Source of the DNA: Pseudoxanthomonas indica
Lineage (GTDB): Bacteria; Pseudomonadota; Gammaproteobacteria; Xanthomonadales; Xanthomonadaceae
Assembly: GCF_900167565.1 (NCBI RefSeq)
Contig: NZ_FUZV01000001.1
Coordinates: 1,612,001 to 1,676,000 of the forward strand
Reading direction: 5' to 3'
DNA: 64,000 bases
This document shows, piece by piece, positions 38,226 to 47,525 of this stretch; the first letter of the stretch is position 1; each line of letters begins with the position of its first letter. The translations under genes and the position numbers were made by a program. The notes under the pieces are model-generated. The model saw nothing but the letters and a program-made list of their open reading frames with translations. It did no database searches and had not been told where the DNA came from.

Positions 38226-38289
38226 CTCTACTCCCTCCCCCGCAAGCGGGGGAGATCATTCTCTACTCCCTCCCCCGCAAGCGGGGGAG
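38226..38289. repeat. Two 29-bp direct copies of a GC-rich hairpin
   Basis: An identical 29-bp unit lies at 38226-38254 and 38261-38289. Each unit contains CTCCCCCGC-AA-GCGGGGGAG, a perfect palindromic stem. The second copy runs on into GGTTGGGGTGGGGG. It lies directly after the TonB receptor gene. It resembles dispersed REP-type elements of Xanthomonadaceae and the hairpins at 25217 and 29637. Confidence 0.7.
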
Positions 38290-38333
38290 GGTTGGGGTGG
38301 GGGCAACAACGAAGTCCAGATCAAGAACACCCC

Positions 38334-38355
38334 AAGGCCCTGCTCGAAGGGCCTT
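38334..38355 (+). terminator. Rho-independent terminator of the TonB receptor gene
   Basis: AAGGCCC (38334-38340) pairs with GGGCCTT (38349-38355), and a T-rich run (TCCATTTTTA) follows. It lies 130 bp after the receptor stop and before the serine hydrolase gene. Confidence 0.75.
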
Positions 38356-38423
38356 TCCATTTTTACTAAACCCTCCACCGGTTCTTCGCATCCCATCACT
38401 ACGTCTTCCGGAAGAATGTGTCG

Positions 38424-39935
38424 ATGACCACAGCCCGAACGCTTCGCCTGCTCTGCATCCTGTTCAGCGCGCTGCTGATTGCACCCGTCGCGCTCGCCAG
38501 CGATTCAAAGCCTGCAACACCCTACGCCGCGATACAGGCCGACATCGAGGCGCGCATCGCTGCTGGCGAGCTCACCGGTGTTTCCGTGGCATTGGTCAAG
38601 GACGGAAAGATTGTCTGGGAGCAGGGCTTCGGCTGGGCAGACCAGCGCGCTGACCGGCGCGCGACCGAACGCACCGCCTTCTCGATTGCCTCCACCACCA
38701 AGCCCTTCACCACCACGGCGATGATGTTGCTGGCGGCCGATGGCACGCTGGACCTGGATCGTCCGGCCAATGATTACCTGGGCGAAGAAAAGATCGTCGA
38801 TGCCCACGGCCCTTCGAGCGAAGCCACGCTGCGGCGCATCGCCTCGCACTCGGCCGGCCTGCCGACCCTGTTCGGCATGTATCCGGAAGGCGGCAAGGCC
38901 AAGCAACCAAGCATCGCCGGGCTGGTGCGCGACTACGGACACCTGGTGGCGCCGGTCGGCGAACGCTATGAATACTCGAACCTGGGCATGGGCATCCTGG
39001 CGGAAGTCGTGGCGCGGCAATCGCAGCAGGAATACGGCCAGTTCCTGCGCGAACGCGTGCTGCAGCCGCTCGGCATGCGCGACAGCTTCTTCGACACCGA
39101 TCTGAGCCGGCGCAAGGAGATGGCCGTGCGCTATGCCGACGACGGCACGCCGCTGCCGTTCTACCTCACCGCCACCCCGGGTTCGGGCGAGCTGTATGCC
39201 AGCGCGCATGATCTGGCGCGCTTTGCCATGCTGCACTTGGGCGGAAAAGGTCTGGAATCTTCGGCGAGGATTCTTGATCAGGCGCGCCTGGACGAGCTGC
39301 ATCGTCCTGCCACCGAAGTAGCGCCAGGCTTCCATTACGCGCTGGGCTGGGAGGTGTACAACGCGCCAGGGCAACTCGGCATCCTGCATCATCGCGGTGG
39401 GCAGTCGGGCGTCACCGCGGAGTTCGTGCTGGTGCCGTCAGCCGGCGTTGCCGCGATTGTGTTGAGCAATCGACGCGGTCCGCCGGGCTTCATCGCCGGT
39501 GTGCGCGATCGCCTGTTGAAGACGGTGGTGGCCGATTGGAAGACGGTGCCCTCGCCGCCCACGCCGAGCTTGCAGCCGCTGCAGCCGGCGCAGGACTACC
39601 GCGGCCAGTGGCGCGGCAGCCTGCTTGCCCAGGGCAGGCAGGTGCCCGTGGTGCTGGCGATCGGCGATGACGGCACGGGCACGCTGAGCGTCGGCGACGG
39701 ACCCGCACAGGTCATCACCGATCTGGGCCTGGTCGATGGCCTGCTCTCCGGCGACACCCATGGCGACATCGGCAGCCCCGATACGCGTCGCGATCAACTC
39801 AATCAACTGGCGCTGTCATTGAAGCGGCGCGGCGACCGTCTCGACGGCGAAATCGTCGCCTGGCGCAAGACTTCGACCAGCATGATGATGTGGCCGTATT
39901 GGACGGACTTGAAACGCGTCGAGTCCACGCCTTAG
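38424..39935 (+). CDS. Secreted class C beta-lactamase-fold serine hydrolase
   Basis: This protein has 503 residues, with a signal peptide ending near PVALAS. The penicillin-binding/beta-lactamase-fold domain has the nucleophile motif SIASTTK (Ser90, Lys93), the tyrosine motif YSN in YEYSNLG and a third-box HRGG in LHHRGGQSG. A C-terminal beta-rich extension (about 390-503) is like those of D-aminopeptidase and esterase relatives. Family members include carboxypeptidases, esterases and D-amino-acid peptidases, so the substrate is open. A GTG two codons earlier is possible, but GGAAGA is spaced well for the ATG. It follows the Oar-like receptor gene and may act on its ligand. Confidence 0.85.
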   Translation: MTTARTLRLLCILFSALLIAPVALASDSKPATPYAAIQADIEARIAAGELTGVSVALVKDGKIVWEQGFGWADQRADRRATERTAFSIASTTKPFTTTAMMLLAADGTLDLDRPANDYLGEEKIVDAHGPSSEATLRRIASHSAGLPTLFGMYPEGGKAKQPSIAGLVRDYGHLVAPVGERYEYSNLGMGILAEVVARQSQQEYGQFLRERVLQPLGMRDSFFDTDLSRRKEMAVRYADDGTPLPFYLTATPGSGELYASAHDLARFAMLHLGGKGLESSARILDQARLDELHRPATEVAPGFHYALGWEVYNAPGQLGILHHRGGQSGVTAEFVLVPSAGVAAIVLSNRRGPPGFIAGVRDRLLKTVVADWKTVPSPPTPSLQPLQPAQDYRGQWRGSLLAQGRQVPVVLAIGDDGTGTLSVGDGPAQVITDLGLVDGLLSGDTHGDIGSPDTRRDQLNQLALSLKRRGDRLDGEIVAWRKTSTSMMMWPYWTDLKRVESTP

Positions 39936-40018
39936 GCGGCAGTCGAACCCACCCGATGGCGACCGCATCGGGGCACGTTCGCCGGTGCCATGCTCCCCCC
40001 GCCGGAGGACTGCGGCAC

Positions 40019-40510
40019 CTAATCCAGCCGTCGCCACACGGAAACCGGGATGCTGCCATCCGCGCGCGGCGGCACCTCGTACTGCAACTCGGCGCCGTCC
40101 AGTCGGTACTGGCGCCGCTGGGTCGTACCTTCCCAGTTCGGGAAGGATGAGCCTTCAATCGAGAACACCAGCGCGGTTGCCCGTTCGTCGATCGCCACGG
40201 TCCCATAGTGCGTGCTGCTTCCCATCACCGCGGACTTGAGTTCCTCGGCGCTGCCATCGGGCTTGCTGTCTCCGGCAAAACGCAGGCGTTCGGACTTGAA
40301 GATCTGCAGTGAGTACCGGCCCTGGCCATCGATGACCAGCCTGCCCTTCGGATGCTCGCCGTAGTCGCGGGTCCGTTCGCCGCCGGGCAGGATCTTGTCC
40401 GCAGCCACCAGGGTCCAGGTGCCTTGCAGCGGAAATGCGCGCGTGGGCTGCGCGTCACCCGCGGCCATGCCTCCCAGCATGGCGACCAGTGCGCCGGTCA
40501 GTAGATTCAT
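40019..40510 (-). CDS. Secreted lipocalin-like domain protein
   Basis: The precursor has 163 residues: a short signal peptide (ends near GMAAGDAQ) and a single beta-barrel-like domain of the lipocalin-like type. Visible motifs are GTWTLVAADKI, YGEHPKGRLVIDGQGRYSLQIF, HYGTVAIDERATALVFSIE and a closing VWRRLD. These proteins bind small hydrophobic ligands or are uncharacterised. It is divergent from a LysR regulator, which very probably controls it. Confidence 0.78.
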   Translation of the reverse strand: MNLLTGALVAMLGGMAAGDAQPTRAFPLQGTWTLVAADKILPGGERTRDYGEHPKGRLVIDGQGRYSLQIFKSERLRFAGDSKPDGSAEELKSAVMGSSTHYGTVAIDERATALVFSIEGSSFPNWEGTTQRRQYRLDGAELQYEVPPRADGSIPVSVWRRLD

Positions 40511-40617
40511 GGCATGGGTTCCTTGCGTGGGGTCGACCCGCCCATCGTAGACCGCTTGCTTAATTGGAAAAATGCATCTACAGAGATATCTGTCATTGCA
40601 GAATCGAATCCATCCCG
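40511..40617. promoter_or_regulatory. Divergent lipocalin/LysR control region
   Basis: The 107-bp region holds an AT-rich stretch and the interrupted dyad ACAGA-GATA-TCTGT at 40580-40593, of the size expected for a LysR recognition site. It would overlap the promoters of both genes. Assignment rests on position and symmetry only. Confidence 0.4.
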
Positions 40618-41457
40618 ATGAAATCCATGGACGTGGACGCGGTCAGGGCGTTCCTGCTGGCGGCAGACTTGCAGAGCTTCACCCGCGCCGCCGACGTGTT
40701 GGGCACCACCCAGTCCGCGGTCAGCCTGAAGCTGCAGCGCCTGGAGGAACAACTCGGCCGCCGCCTACTGGAACGCACGCCGCGGCATGTCCGCCTGTCG
40801 GTGGAGGGGCAGACCTTCCTCGGCGTGGCGCGCGAGCTGGTGTCGTCCCACGACCGCGCGGCCGCCGCCTTCGAAACCGAGCAGCGCCGATTGGCAATTG
40901 GCATCAACCACCTGTTGCTGGGTAACGAGCTGCCGCTGCTGCTGCGGCGGATGCGCGACCATGATCCCAAGCTGATGGTCGAGATTCGCGTCGCCGCTAC
41001 CAGCGAGCTCATGCGGGCGCTGGAACGTGGCGAGCTGGACGCGGCGCTGGTGCTGCGCCCCGAGGATCGCGGCAAGCGCGGCAAGAAAGTGTTCGCGGAA
41101 CCTTTTTCCTGGTTCGCGGCAACCGGCTGGGAAGCGCGCGCCGGCCAGCCGTTGCCGCTGGCGACGCAGGGCGAGTCATGCCGCATCCGCAGCGAGGCGG
41201 TGCGCGCACTGGATCGCGCTGGCATCGAATGGCATGAGGTCTTTGTCGGCAAGGGCGCCGCGATCCTGGGCGCCGCCGCGGTGGCCGGCCTCGCGGTGGC
41301 GGTACTGGCGCGGCGCGCGGTGCCGCCCGGCGCCGTCGACGTCAGCGGACTGCTGTCGCTGCCGCCCATCCGCTCGCAGGACGTGATGCTCTACAGCAAC
41401 CTCAGCGACCGGCGAACGCAGAATGCGCTGCGTGTTCTCACGCTGGCGTTTCAATGA
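40618..41457 (+). CDS. LysR-family transcriptional regulator
   Basis: This 279-residue protein has an N-terminal winged helix with FLLAADLQSFTRAADVLGTTQSAVSLKLQRLEEQLGRRLLER, a textbook LysR helix-turn-helix. A periplasmic-binding-like effector domain follows. The ATG at 40618 begins MKSMDVDAVRAF; the frame stays open further upstream into the operator. The divergent lipocalin-like gene is the likely target. The inducer is unknown. Confidence 0.88.
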   Translation: MKSMDVDAVRAFLLAADLQSFTRAADVLGTTQSAVSLKLQRLEEQLGRRLLERTPRHVRLSVEGQTFLGVARELVSSHDRAAAAFETEQRRLAIGINHLLLGNELPLLLRRMRDHDPKLMVEIRVAATSELMRALERGELDAALVLRPEDRGKRGKKVFAEPFSWFAATGWEARAGQPLPLATQGESCRIRSEAVRALDRAGIEWHEVFVGKGAAILGAAAVAGLAVAVLARRAVPPGAVDVSGLLSLPPIRSQDVMLYSNLSDRRTQNALRVLTLAFQ

Positions 41458-41520
41458 GGCGATTGTGCCCACTCGATGTCCGCAAGGATCCCAGACTGCG
41501 CATCAGGAGTTCGGGTGGAA

Positions 41521-42330
41521 TCAGTCGGTGCGCTGCAGGCGCCGGTGATACGCGCTCGGCGTCATGCCGACCTGGGAGCGGAAATCGCGGATGAAATGCG
41601 CCTGGTCGAAGTAGCCTAGATCCTGGGCGAACTGCGCCCAATCCACGGGCGCCTCACGGGTCATGCGCGCCAGCGCCTCGTGCAGGCGATAGCGCTGGAT
41701 CACCCACTTCGGGCTGACGCCGACCTCGTCGTCGAACAGTCGCTCCAGCGTGCGGCGCTGCATCGGCCAGCGGCTCAGCACGTCGTCCACGCGCAGCAGG
41801 GTGTCATCGCCGGCAATCGCATCGAGGATGATCCCTGCCCGCTGCCCGGCCTGGGAGGGCGCGCGCGTATTCGCCAACAGTACTGCGTTGATCGCGGCGA
41901 TCCGTTCTGCGTCCTCGTGGCTGCGCGCCAACACCGCCACCAACTCGTCGACCCACGCGCCCAATACCTCGCGCGCCGGAAGCGTGCGATCGCGTAGTTT
42001 CGACACCGGCATGCCGAGCGTGGCGCGCACGCCGCCGGCGCGGAACTTGATCCCGAACACTTCGCCATCGCCACGCAGCGTGGTGGTGAAGCGCGCCGTG
42101 TGCACGCCGCTCACCGTCGCGACGCCGTTGGTGATGACCAGGTGCACGTTGGGATGCGGCAAGGTCTGCCGCGTCTGTTCAAGCCCTCCGCGCAGCTGCC
42201 AGCGCACCCGCCAGTAATGCGCGACGATGGCGTCGAGTTCCGGCGCAGGCGCGATGCGCGCGTGTTCGAAGGCGCCTGCCGACGGGTCGGCATGCAGGAC
42301 GCCACGCGCCGGGCCCGGATCGCGTGTCAC
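41521..42330 (-). CDS. AraC-family transcriptional regulator
   Basis: The product is 269 residues beginning at a GTG. The N-terminal part has IAPAPELDAIVAHYWRVRW and the LPHPNVHLVITNG pattern found in AraC proteins with a DUF6597-like sensor. The C-terminal part holds two helix-turn-helix units (RRTLERLFDDEVGVSPKWVIQRYRLHEAL; DLGYFDQAHFIRDFRSQVGMTPSAY). It is convergent with the LysR gene and divergent from the DUF3224 gene 83 bp away, which it may control. Confidence 0.82.
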   Translation of the reverse strand: MTRDPGPARGVLHADPSAGAFEHARIAPAPELDAIVAHYWRVRWQLRGGLEQTRQTLPHPNVHLVITNGVATVSGVHTARFTTTLRGDGEVFGIKFRAGGVRATLGMPVSKLRDRTLPAREVLGAWVDELVAVLARSHEDAERIAAINAVLLANTRAPSQAGQRAGIILDAIAGDDTLLRVDDVLSRWPMQRRTLERLFDDEVGVSPKWVIQRYRLHEALARMTREAPVDWAQFAQDLGYFDQAHFIRDFRSQVGMTPSAYHRRLQRTD

Positions 42331-42413
42331 CGGCGGTGGCCCTGCTGTCGCATTTTTCCTAGCATCGCGCGGCTACCTGCCTTTGAATACCCCTGTCCAC
42401 CGGGAGTACCGCC

Positions 42414-42971
42414 ATGACTCGTGTCTTCAACCGCCTGCCCGTGCTGATCCTCGCCAGCGTGCTCGTCGTTTGCCTCGCCGCTGAAGGCCTGGCGCAGACG
42501 GCCCCGGCTGCCACGTCCACTTCACCGCCACCAGGAACCGCCATGAACCATCACGCGCGCGGCACGTTCACCGTCAAGGTGCAACCACAAACTCCCGACA
42601 ACGCACCGGCCAGGGCGGCATCCGGCCTGTCGCGATTGTCGATCGACAAGCAGTTCAGCGGTGCGCTCGACGCCACCAGCGGTGGCGAGATGCTGGCCGC
42701 CGGCAGCGCCGATCGTCAGGACGGCGCCTATGTCGCGGTGGAAATTGTGTCCGGGAGCCTGGACGGTCGCAAGGGCAGCTTTGCCTTCGTCCATCGTGCG
42801 CTGATGCGCCAGGGTGTGCCGCAGGAATGGACGGTGACCGTCGTGCCCGGTTCCGGCACGGGCGAACTGGTCGGACTGGAGGGCGCCATGACGATCACCA
42901 TCACCGACGGTCGGCACGACTACGACTTCGAATACCGGCTGGCGGCTCGCCAAGCCGCCGGCGCGAACTAG
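42414..42971 (+). CDS. Secreted DUF3224-domain protein
   Basis: This protein has 185 residues, with a signal peptide (ends near AEGLAQ) and GGGAG before the ATG. The mature domain shows the DUF3224 pattern: ARGTFTVKVQPQ, LSIDKQFSGALDATSGGEML, YVAVEIVSGSLDGRKGSFAFVHRA, TVTVVPGSGTGELVGLEG, and a closing YDFEYRL. DUF3224 proteins are small allene-oxide-cyclase-like barrels of unknown activity. An internal ATG at 42543 would give a cytoplasmic form, as most relatives lack a signal peptide. Confidence 0.8.
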   Translation: MTRVFNRLPVLILASVLVVCLAAEGLAQTAPAATSTSPPPGTAMNHHARGTFTVKVQPQTPDNAPARAASGLSRLSIDKQFSGALDATSGGEMLAAGSADRQDGAYVAVEIVSGSLDGRKGSFAFVHRALMRQGVPQEWTVTVVPGSGTGELVGLEGAMTITITDGRHDYDFEYRLAARQAAGAN

Positions 42972-42984
42972 CGACCCGCGCCTG

Positions 42985-45900
42985 CTAGCGGGCCACGTCC
43001 GCGAAATTGTCACGTGTACGCATTTCGACCAGCAGCGATCGTGGATCGATGCCGGCATGGCCTGGCTCGCCCGGGACCACGATCGTGATGGATTCGCGGG
43101 CCTGGGTGATGTGGTGCTTTGCGAGATAAAGCGGCGAGCCCACGATCACCTGCCGGTTTTCCTGCCGCTTCGCCGCGCCGGGATAGACGCCAATCTCGAC
43201 CCATTCATCCAGCGGCTGCGGCTGTTCCGCGCCCTGCTCGTCGACGATGAACTTGCGCGCCTTTACCTCCAGCGTGATCTGCCAGCGTCCATCAGCCCGC
43301 TTGCTGGCGTTGGCCTGGGTGGCCGAGAACTCCCAATAGGCGTTCATCGCAAACAAGTCGTGCAACACGCCGCGGTAACGCTGCGGCGTCACCGCCTCCA
43401 GCTCACGGTACAGATCGCGCGTGGTCGCCCGTGGCGTGCGACCCGGAGGATGTGCGTCGAGCAAGCGGCGCAGCGCGCGGTTGACGTTGTCGCGACCGAT
43501 GTACTGGCTGAGGGCGTACAGGGCCAGCGGCCCCTTGCGATAGTTGAGGAACTGCTCGCTGGCGCGCAGCAGCGGCGGCATCGCCAGGGAGCGCGGCACC
43601 TGGTATTGCTCGCGCATCATCGACAGGTAGGCGTGCAGCTGCTCCGCGCCCAGGCTGTCTTCCACCACCTGGGTCGCCGAGTACGTCGCCATGCTCTCGA
43701 TCAGCAGACCGATGCCCTCCACGCGCGCCGGACGGAAGCGTTGGCCGCCCCACCACTGGTGTGCCACCTCGTGCGCGACTACTGCCGTCACCAGGTCCAG
43801 GCCACCTTCGTCGGTCGCGGGATGAAGCAGGGCGAAGCCATCGCCGTAATCCACCTGCCCGGGCTCCGAATGCGCACCGATGTCGCGCTCCGGGTTTTCA
43901 ACGATGTGCAGCGAGTCGTACGGATAGGCGCCGAACAGCCGGCTGTACAGCGCGAGCGAGGCGCAGGCGCTGCGCGCGGTGGCCGCCACGATGCCGTCGT
44001 GCGCGGGGTGATGGAACACCTCGACCGTCACGCCTTGGCAGCGTTGGCGATGCACGGCGTAGCGTGCGGAGAAGAACTGCACATCCGTCCCGATCGGCGC
44101 TTTGCTGGCGTAGTGGAAATAGCGACGACCGTGTTCGCGCCAGCTGCCGAGCAGGTTGCCGGGCGCGACCGCCACCTGATCGCCGTCGGTGCCGACAATG
44201 GCCTCGAACTGCATCCCCGTCTCGTCGGCCGCGCCCGTGCGCGCCGCCGCATCGTCGAGGTCAGGCACTAGCGGACGCGCTGGCAGGCCCTGCGTCCTTC
44301 GATCGCCTGCCTCGCGCAATTCGCGCCCGGGCTGGTAGCCGATGGTCGGCAGGACATCCTGTGCGTTCACCCAGCTGCCGTTGCCGACGATGGAGGCGTC
44401 GGCGCCCGTATTGGCGAATCCGCGTGGGGCGAAAACCACTTCGTAGCGCAGCTGCATGGACTCGCCTGGCCGCAGCGGACGCGCGAGCCGGTAGATGCGA
44501 TGGCCCAGGACCGCATCATCGCGCACGCGCGTGGCCGGTCGATCAAACTCCACACGGCGGGTGTCGACGCCGTCGCGGGTGGAGATGGCCACATGGACCG
44601 TCTCGATGTCCTGCGTGCCTGCGTTGCTCAGCAGATAGCTGCCGCGGATGTCGGCGACTCGCCGTTGCGGATGCAGCTCCACGCGCATCGTCGACACCGC
44701 CAACCGCGGTTGCGCGAGCTTGGCGTAGCGCGCGTACTGGCGCTCATAGGCGGCCGCGCGCGCAAGCCGATCGGCCTGTGACTGCCAGGTGTTGAGTACG
44801 TGGGTGTTGTAGAGAATGTAAGCCCCCAGACCCAGCACCGCCGCGCCAGCGAGCATCGCGGTGACGACCGTGGCCCGGGTCAGCCGCGTGCGGGCCAGCT
44901 GCCAACGCGCCCGCAGGCCGGATTCGCGGCCGCGCACCCACAACAAGTGCGCCAACACGGCCAGCAGCAGCGCCCAGGAAAACCAGTAGGCCTTGAACGC
45001 AAGCCACGGCGCCAACGAATTTCCGAATCCGCGGATGTCCGAATACGACCACGCCGGACTGGCGCCGAACACCAGCAACTTGTGTTCGATGCCGAGCATC
45101 GGCGCGAAGGCGATGAGCCCGTACAGCACCAATACCAGCAACATGCCGATCTGCTTCTGGTTGACGATGGCCTGCACCGCCAGCGCCAGCAGAGCGAACA
45201 GCAGATACTCGGGCCACTGCAGACCCAGCAGGGCCTTCGCCAGCAATCCGATCTCGAAGTCCCGGTAACCCAATACGGCTTGCGCGATCACGGTGGCCAG
45301 GCCGATCACCACCATCCAGGCCAGCAGGAGTACGGCCAGGGCCAGGAAGCGGGCCACGAAGAACACCCACTCGCGCACGGGCATGGCACCGGTAATCTCG
45401 CCCATCCGCGCATCCCGCTCGCCCCAGACCAGTTCGCCGGCGTAAAAGACGGTCAGCAGCGGAATCACCATCCACAGGCGGTTGCCGGGATTGGCCAGCG
45501 CGGCGGTGAGGTAGTCCAGCACATGCTCGGTGCGTGGCAGCAACGGCACGCCCATGAATTCCATGTTGGCCGCAATCGCGATGCAGACCAGCAGCCCGCC
45601 GGCAAGCAGCGGCGCGAACACGGTCCAGCCTTTGGCGAGCATGCGCAACGACAATGCAGTCGCCGCGCACAACTGACGCCATTGCGCCCGCGCGCCGAAC
45701 CGCGATGCCGCAGCCACCTTGGAGATCATGGGCAGCCGCGCTGATGGTGCTTGCGCGTCATCCGGTTCGGGAGCGCGGAGTTTCGCGCGCTTTGCACGGC
45801 GCCGCCGCTCCGCCGGATGGGCAAGCCGGAAGCGCCGGAAAGTAAAGCCGAGCACCGTCACGCCCACGATCAACCAGAGCAGGCGATTGCCGAGCCAGAG

Positions 45901-46617
45901 CGGCTGCAGCCCGACCAGGCGTGTGTTGACCTCGTGGGTCGTCCAGATGTCGGACAGTCCGCTGACGATGGCGATCATGCCGATCGGATCGAACAGGCGC
46001 GCCAGGTCGGGTTGCTTGAGCACCGTCATCATGAAGACGGACAGGCCCATCGTCGCGAGGAACAGGAGCAGGCTGGCGAAATAGGCCAGGACCGCGCGGC
46101 CACTCAGCGCGACGAGCGCGAACTGCACCGCCGTGGCGAGGAACGCGTTCGGCAATGCGATCGACAGGTAGGCGAGCAGGAAGGCGACCGGTCGCCACGG
46201 GCCGATGATCTCCGGCTCCACGTCGGGCCAGTGCATGCCCAGCAGCATCCCGGCAGGCACCGCCAACAGCAGCCCCGCGTTGAGCGCATACGCCGCGAGG
46301 AAGCGCCCCGTCAGATACTGGAACCGGGAAACCGGCGCGCTGTAGCTGAGCGGGTGCAGGCCGGAACTGATATCGCGCGAAGCCGCTTCGCCGGCAATCG
46401 AAGCGGCCAGGAACAACCACAGCATGCCGGCGACCACGGTGGTCGATGCGATCACCAGCGGTGCGTTCAGCAGCAGCCAGCCGTCGCGTGCATCGGGAAC
46501 GTAATTGGCCTGGATGATGCTCCAGGCCACGAACAGCAGCACCGCGAAGAACAGCCAGTACGCCGGTCGACGCAGCTGGTAGGCAAATTCGAAACGGGCG
46601 ATCCTGCCCAGCTTCAT
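42985..46617 (-). CDS. ABC transporter permease fused to M1-family aminopeptidase
   Basis: This 1,210-residue protein has two halves. The first ~600 residues contain two ABC-2-type permease sets, about twelve helices in all. A final helix near residue 600 is followed by an M1-type metallopeptidase region. It includes the zinc site HEVAH (His949) with WW after it and ESMATY as the distal glutamate motif, and a C-terminal beta-domain. The peptidase would face the periplasm. Its ATG overlaps the stop of the ATPase gene (ATGA). Such fusions occur in Xanthomonadaceae and Bacteroidota; their substrate is unknown, with export and trimming of peptides or lipoproteins as likely options. Confidence 0.88.
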   Translation of the reverse strand: MKLGRIARFEFAYQLRRPAYWLFFAVLLFVAWSIIQANYVPDARDGWLLLNAPLVIASTTVVAGMLWLFLAASIAGEAASRDISSGLHPLSYSAPVSRFQYLTGRFLAAYALNAGLLLAVPAGMLLGMHWPDVEPEIIGPWRPVAFLLAYLSIALPNAFLATAVQFALVALSGRAVLAYFASLLLFLATMGLSVFMMTVLKQPDLARLFDPIGMIAIVSGLSDIWTTHEVNTRLVGLQPLWLGNRLLWLIVGVTVLGFTFRRFRLAHPAERRRRAKRAKLRAPEPDDAQAPSARLPMISKVAAASRFGARAQWRQLCAATALSLRMLAKGWTVFAPLLAGGLLVCIAIAANMEFMGVPLLPRTEHVLDYLTAALANPGNRLWMVIPLLTVFYAGELVWGERDARMGEITGAMPVREWVFFVARFLALAVLLLAWMVVIGLATVIAQAVLGYRDFEIGLLAKALLGLQWPEYLLFALLALAVQAIVNQKQIGMLLVLVLYGLIAFAPMLGIEHKLLVFGASPAWSYSDIRGFGNSLAPWLAFKAYWFSWALLLAVLAHLLWVRGRESGLRARWQLARTRLTRATVVTAMLAGAAVLGLGAYILYNTHVLNTWQSQADRLARAAAYERQYARYAKLAQPRLAVSTMRVELHPQRRVADIRGSYLLSNAGTQDIETVHVAISTRDGVDTRRVEFDRPATRVRDDAVLGHRIYRLARPLRPGESMQLRYEVVFAPRGFANTGADASIVGNGSWVNAQDVLPTIGYQPGRELREAGDRRTQGLPARPLVPDLDDAAARTGAADETGMQFEAIVGTDGDQVAVAPGNLLGSWREHGRRYFHYASKAPIGTDVQFFSARYAVHRQRCQGVTVEVFHHPAHDGIVAATARSACASLALYSRLFGAYPYDSLHIVENPERDIGAHSEPGQVDYGDGFALLHPATDEGGLDLVTAVVAHEVAHQWWGGQRFRPARVEGIGLLIESMATYSATQVVEDSLGAEQLHAYLSMMREQYQVPRSLAMPPLLRASEQFLNYRKGPLALYALSQYIGRDNVNRALRRLLDAHPPGRTPRATTRDLYRELEAVTPQRYRGVLHDLFAMNAYWEFSATQANASKRADGRWQITLEVKARKFIVDEQGAEQPQPLDEWVEIGVYPGAAKRQENRQVIVGSPLYLAKHHITQARESITIVVPGEPGHAGIDPRSLLVEMRTRDNFADVAR

Positions 46618-47525
46618 GCGGCATCGGCCGGTGGCAGGCGGGCGCGGCCTGCACCGATATGTCCGGCCATGGTGCTGAAGTAGACGTCGGTCAGATCGGG
46701 CTCGGCCTGCTCGAAGCCCGCGCCCGGCGAGGCGGGATCGTAGATGTGCACCACCGTGCGTCCGCCCAGTAGTGTGGTCGAGATCACCGCGTACTCGCGC
46801 TGCACGGCAGCCAGTTCGTCACGTGCGATGACGCGCCGCCAGATACGTCCGCGGAGGCCGGCCATCGCCTGCTGCGGCTCGGCCTCCAGCAGGATCCGGC
46901 CACGGTTGATGATCGCCATCCGCGTGCACAGTTCCGCGACGTCTTCGACGATGTGGGTCGACAGGATCACCACGCTGGTTTCGCCGAGCTCACTGAGCAG
47001 GTTGAGGAAGCGCGCGCGCTCGGCCGGATCCAGCCCGGCGGTGGGCTCGTCGACAATCAGCAGCTGCGGATTGCCCAGCAGGGCCACGGCGATGCCGAAG
47101 CGTTGCCGCATGCCGCCGGAGAACCCGCCGAGTTTCTGCTTGCGTACCTCCCACAGGTTCACCTGCCGCAACAGCGACTCGACCACCTCGCGCCGTTCAC
47201 CGCGCCCACCCAGGCCTTCCAGCACGGCGAAGTAATCGAGCAGATCCTGGGCGCTGGCATGCGGATACACGCCGAACTCCTGCGGCAGATAGCCCAGGGT
47301 CCTGCGGACCGCATCCTTGTCATGGAGGACATCCAGATCACCCAGCGTGGCGCTGCCGCTGTCGGCTTCCTGCAAGGTGGCCAGGATGCGCATCAATGTG
47401 GACTTGCCCGCCCCGTTCGGGCCGAGCAGGCCGTACATCCCCACCGGAATCGTAAGGCTGACCTGGTCCAGCGCCTGCACGCCGTGGCCATAGGACTTGC
47501 AGATGTCGCGGAGCTCGAGTTGCAT
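46614..47525 (-). CDS. ABC transporter ATP-binding protein
   Basis: The protein has 303 residues. Walker A is GPNGAGKST (35-43), the signature is FSGGMRQRF, and Walker B is LLIVDEPTAGLD followed by the LSTHIVEDV switch region. The C-terminal ~80 residues are the variable tail typical of ABC-2 exporter ATPases. It is translationally coupled to the permease/M1 fusion, and the two form one exporter. Confidence 0.9.
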   Translation of the reverse strand: MQLELRDICKSYGHGVQALDQVSLTIPVGMYGLLGPNGAGKSTLMRILATLQEADSGSATLGDLDVLHDKDAVRRTLGYLPQEFGVYPHASAQDLLDYFAVLEGLGGRGERREVVESLLRQVNLWEVRKQKLGGFSGGMRQRFGIAVALLGNPQLLIVDEPTAGLDPAERARFLNLLSELGETSVVILSTHIVEDVAELCTRMAIINRGRILLEAEPQQAMAGLRGRIWRRVIARDELAAVQREYAVISTTLLGGRTVVHIYDPASPGAGFEQAEPDLTDVYFSTMAGHIGAGRARLPPADAA

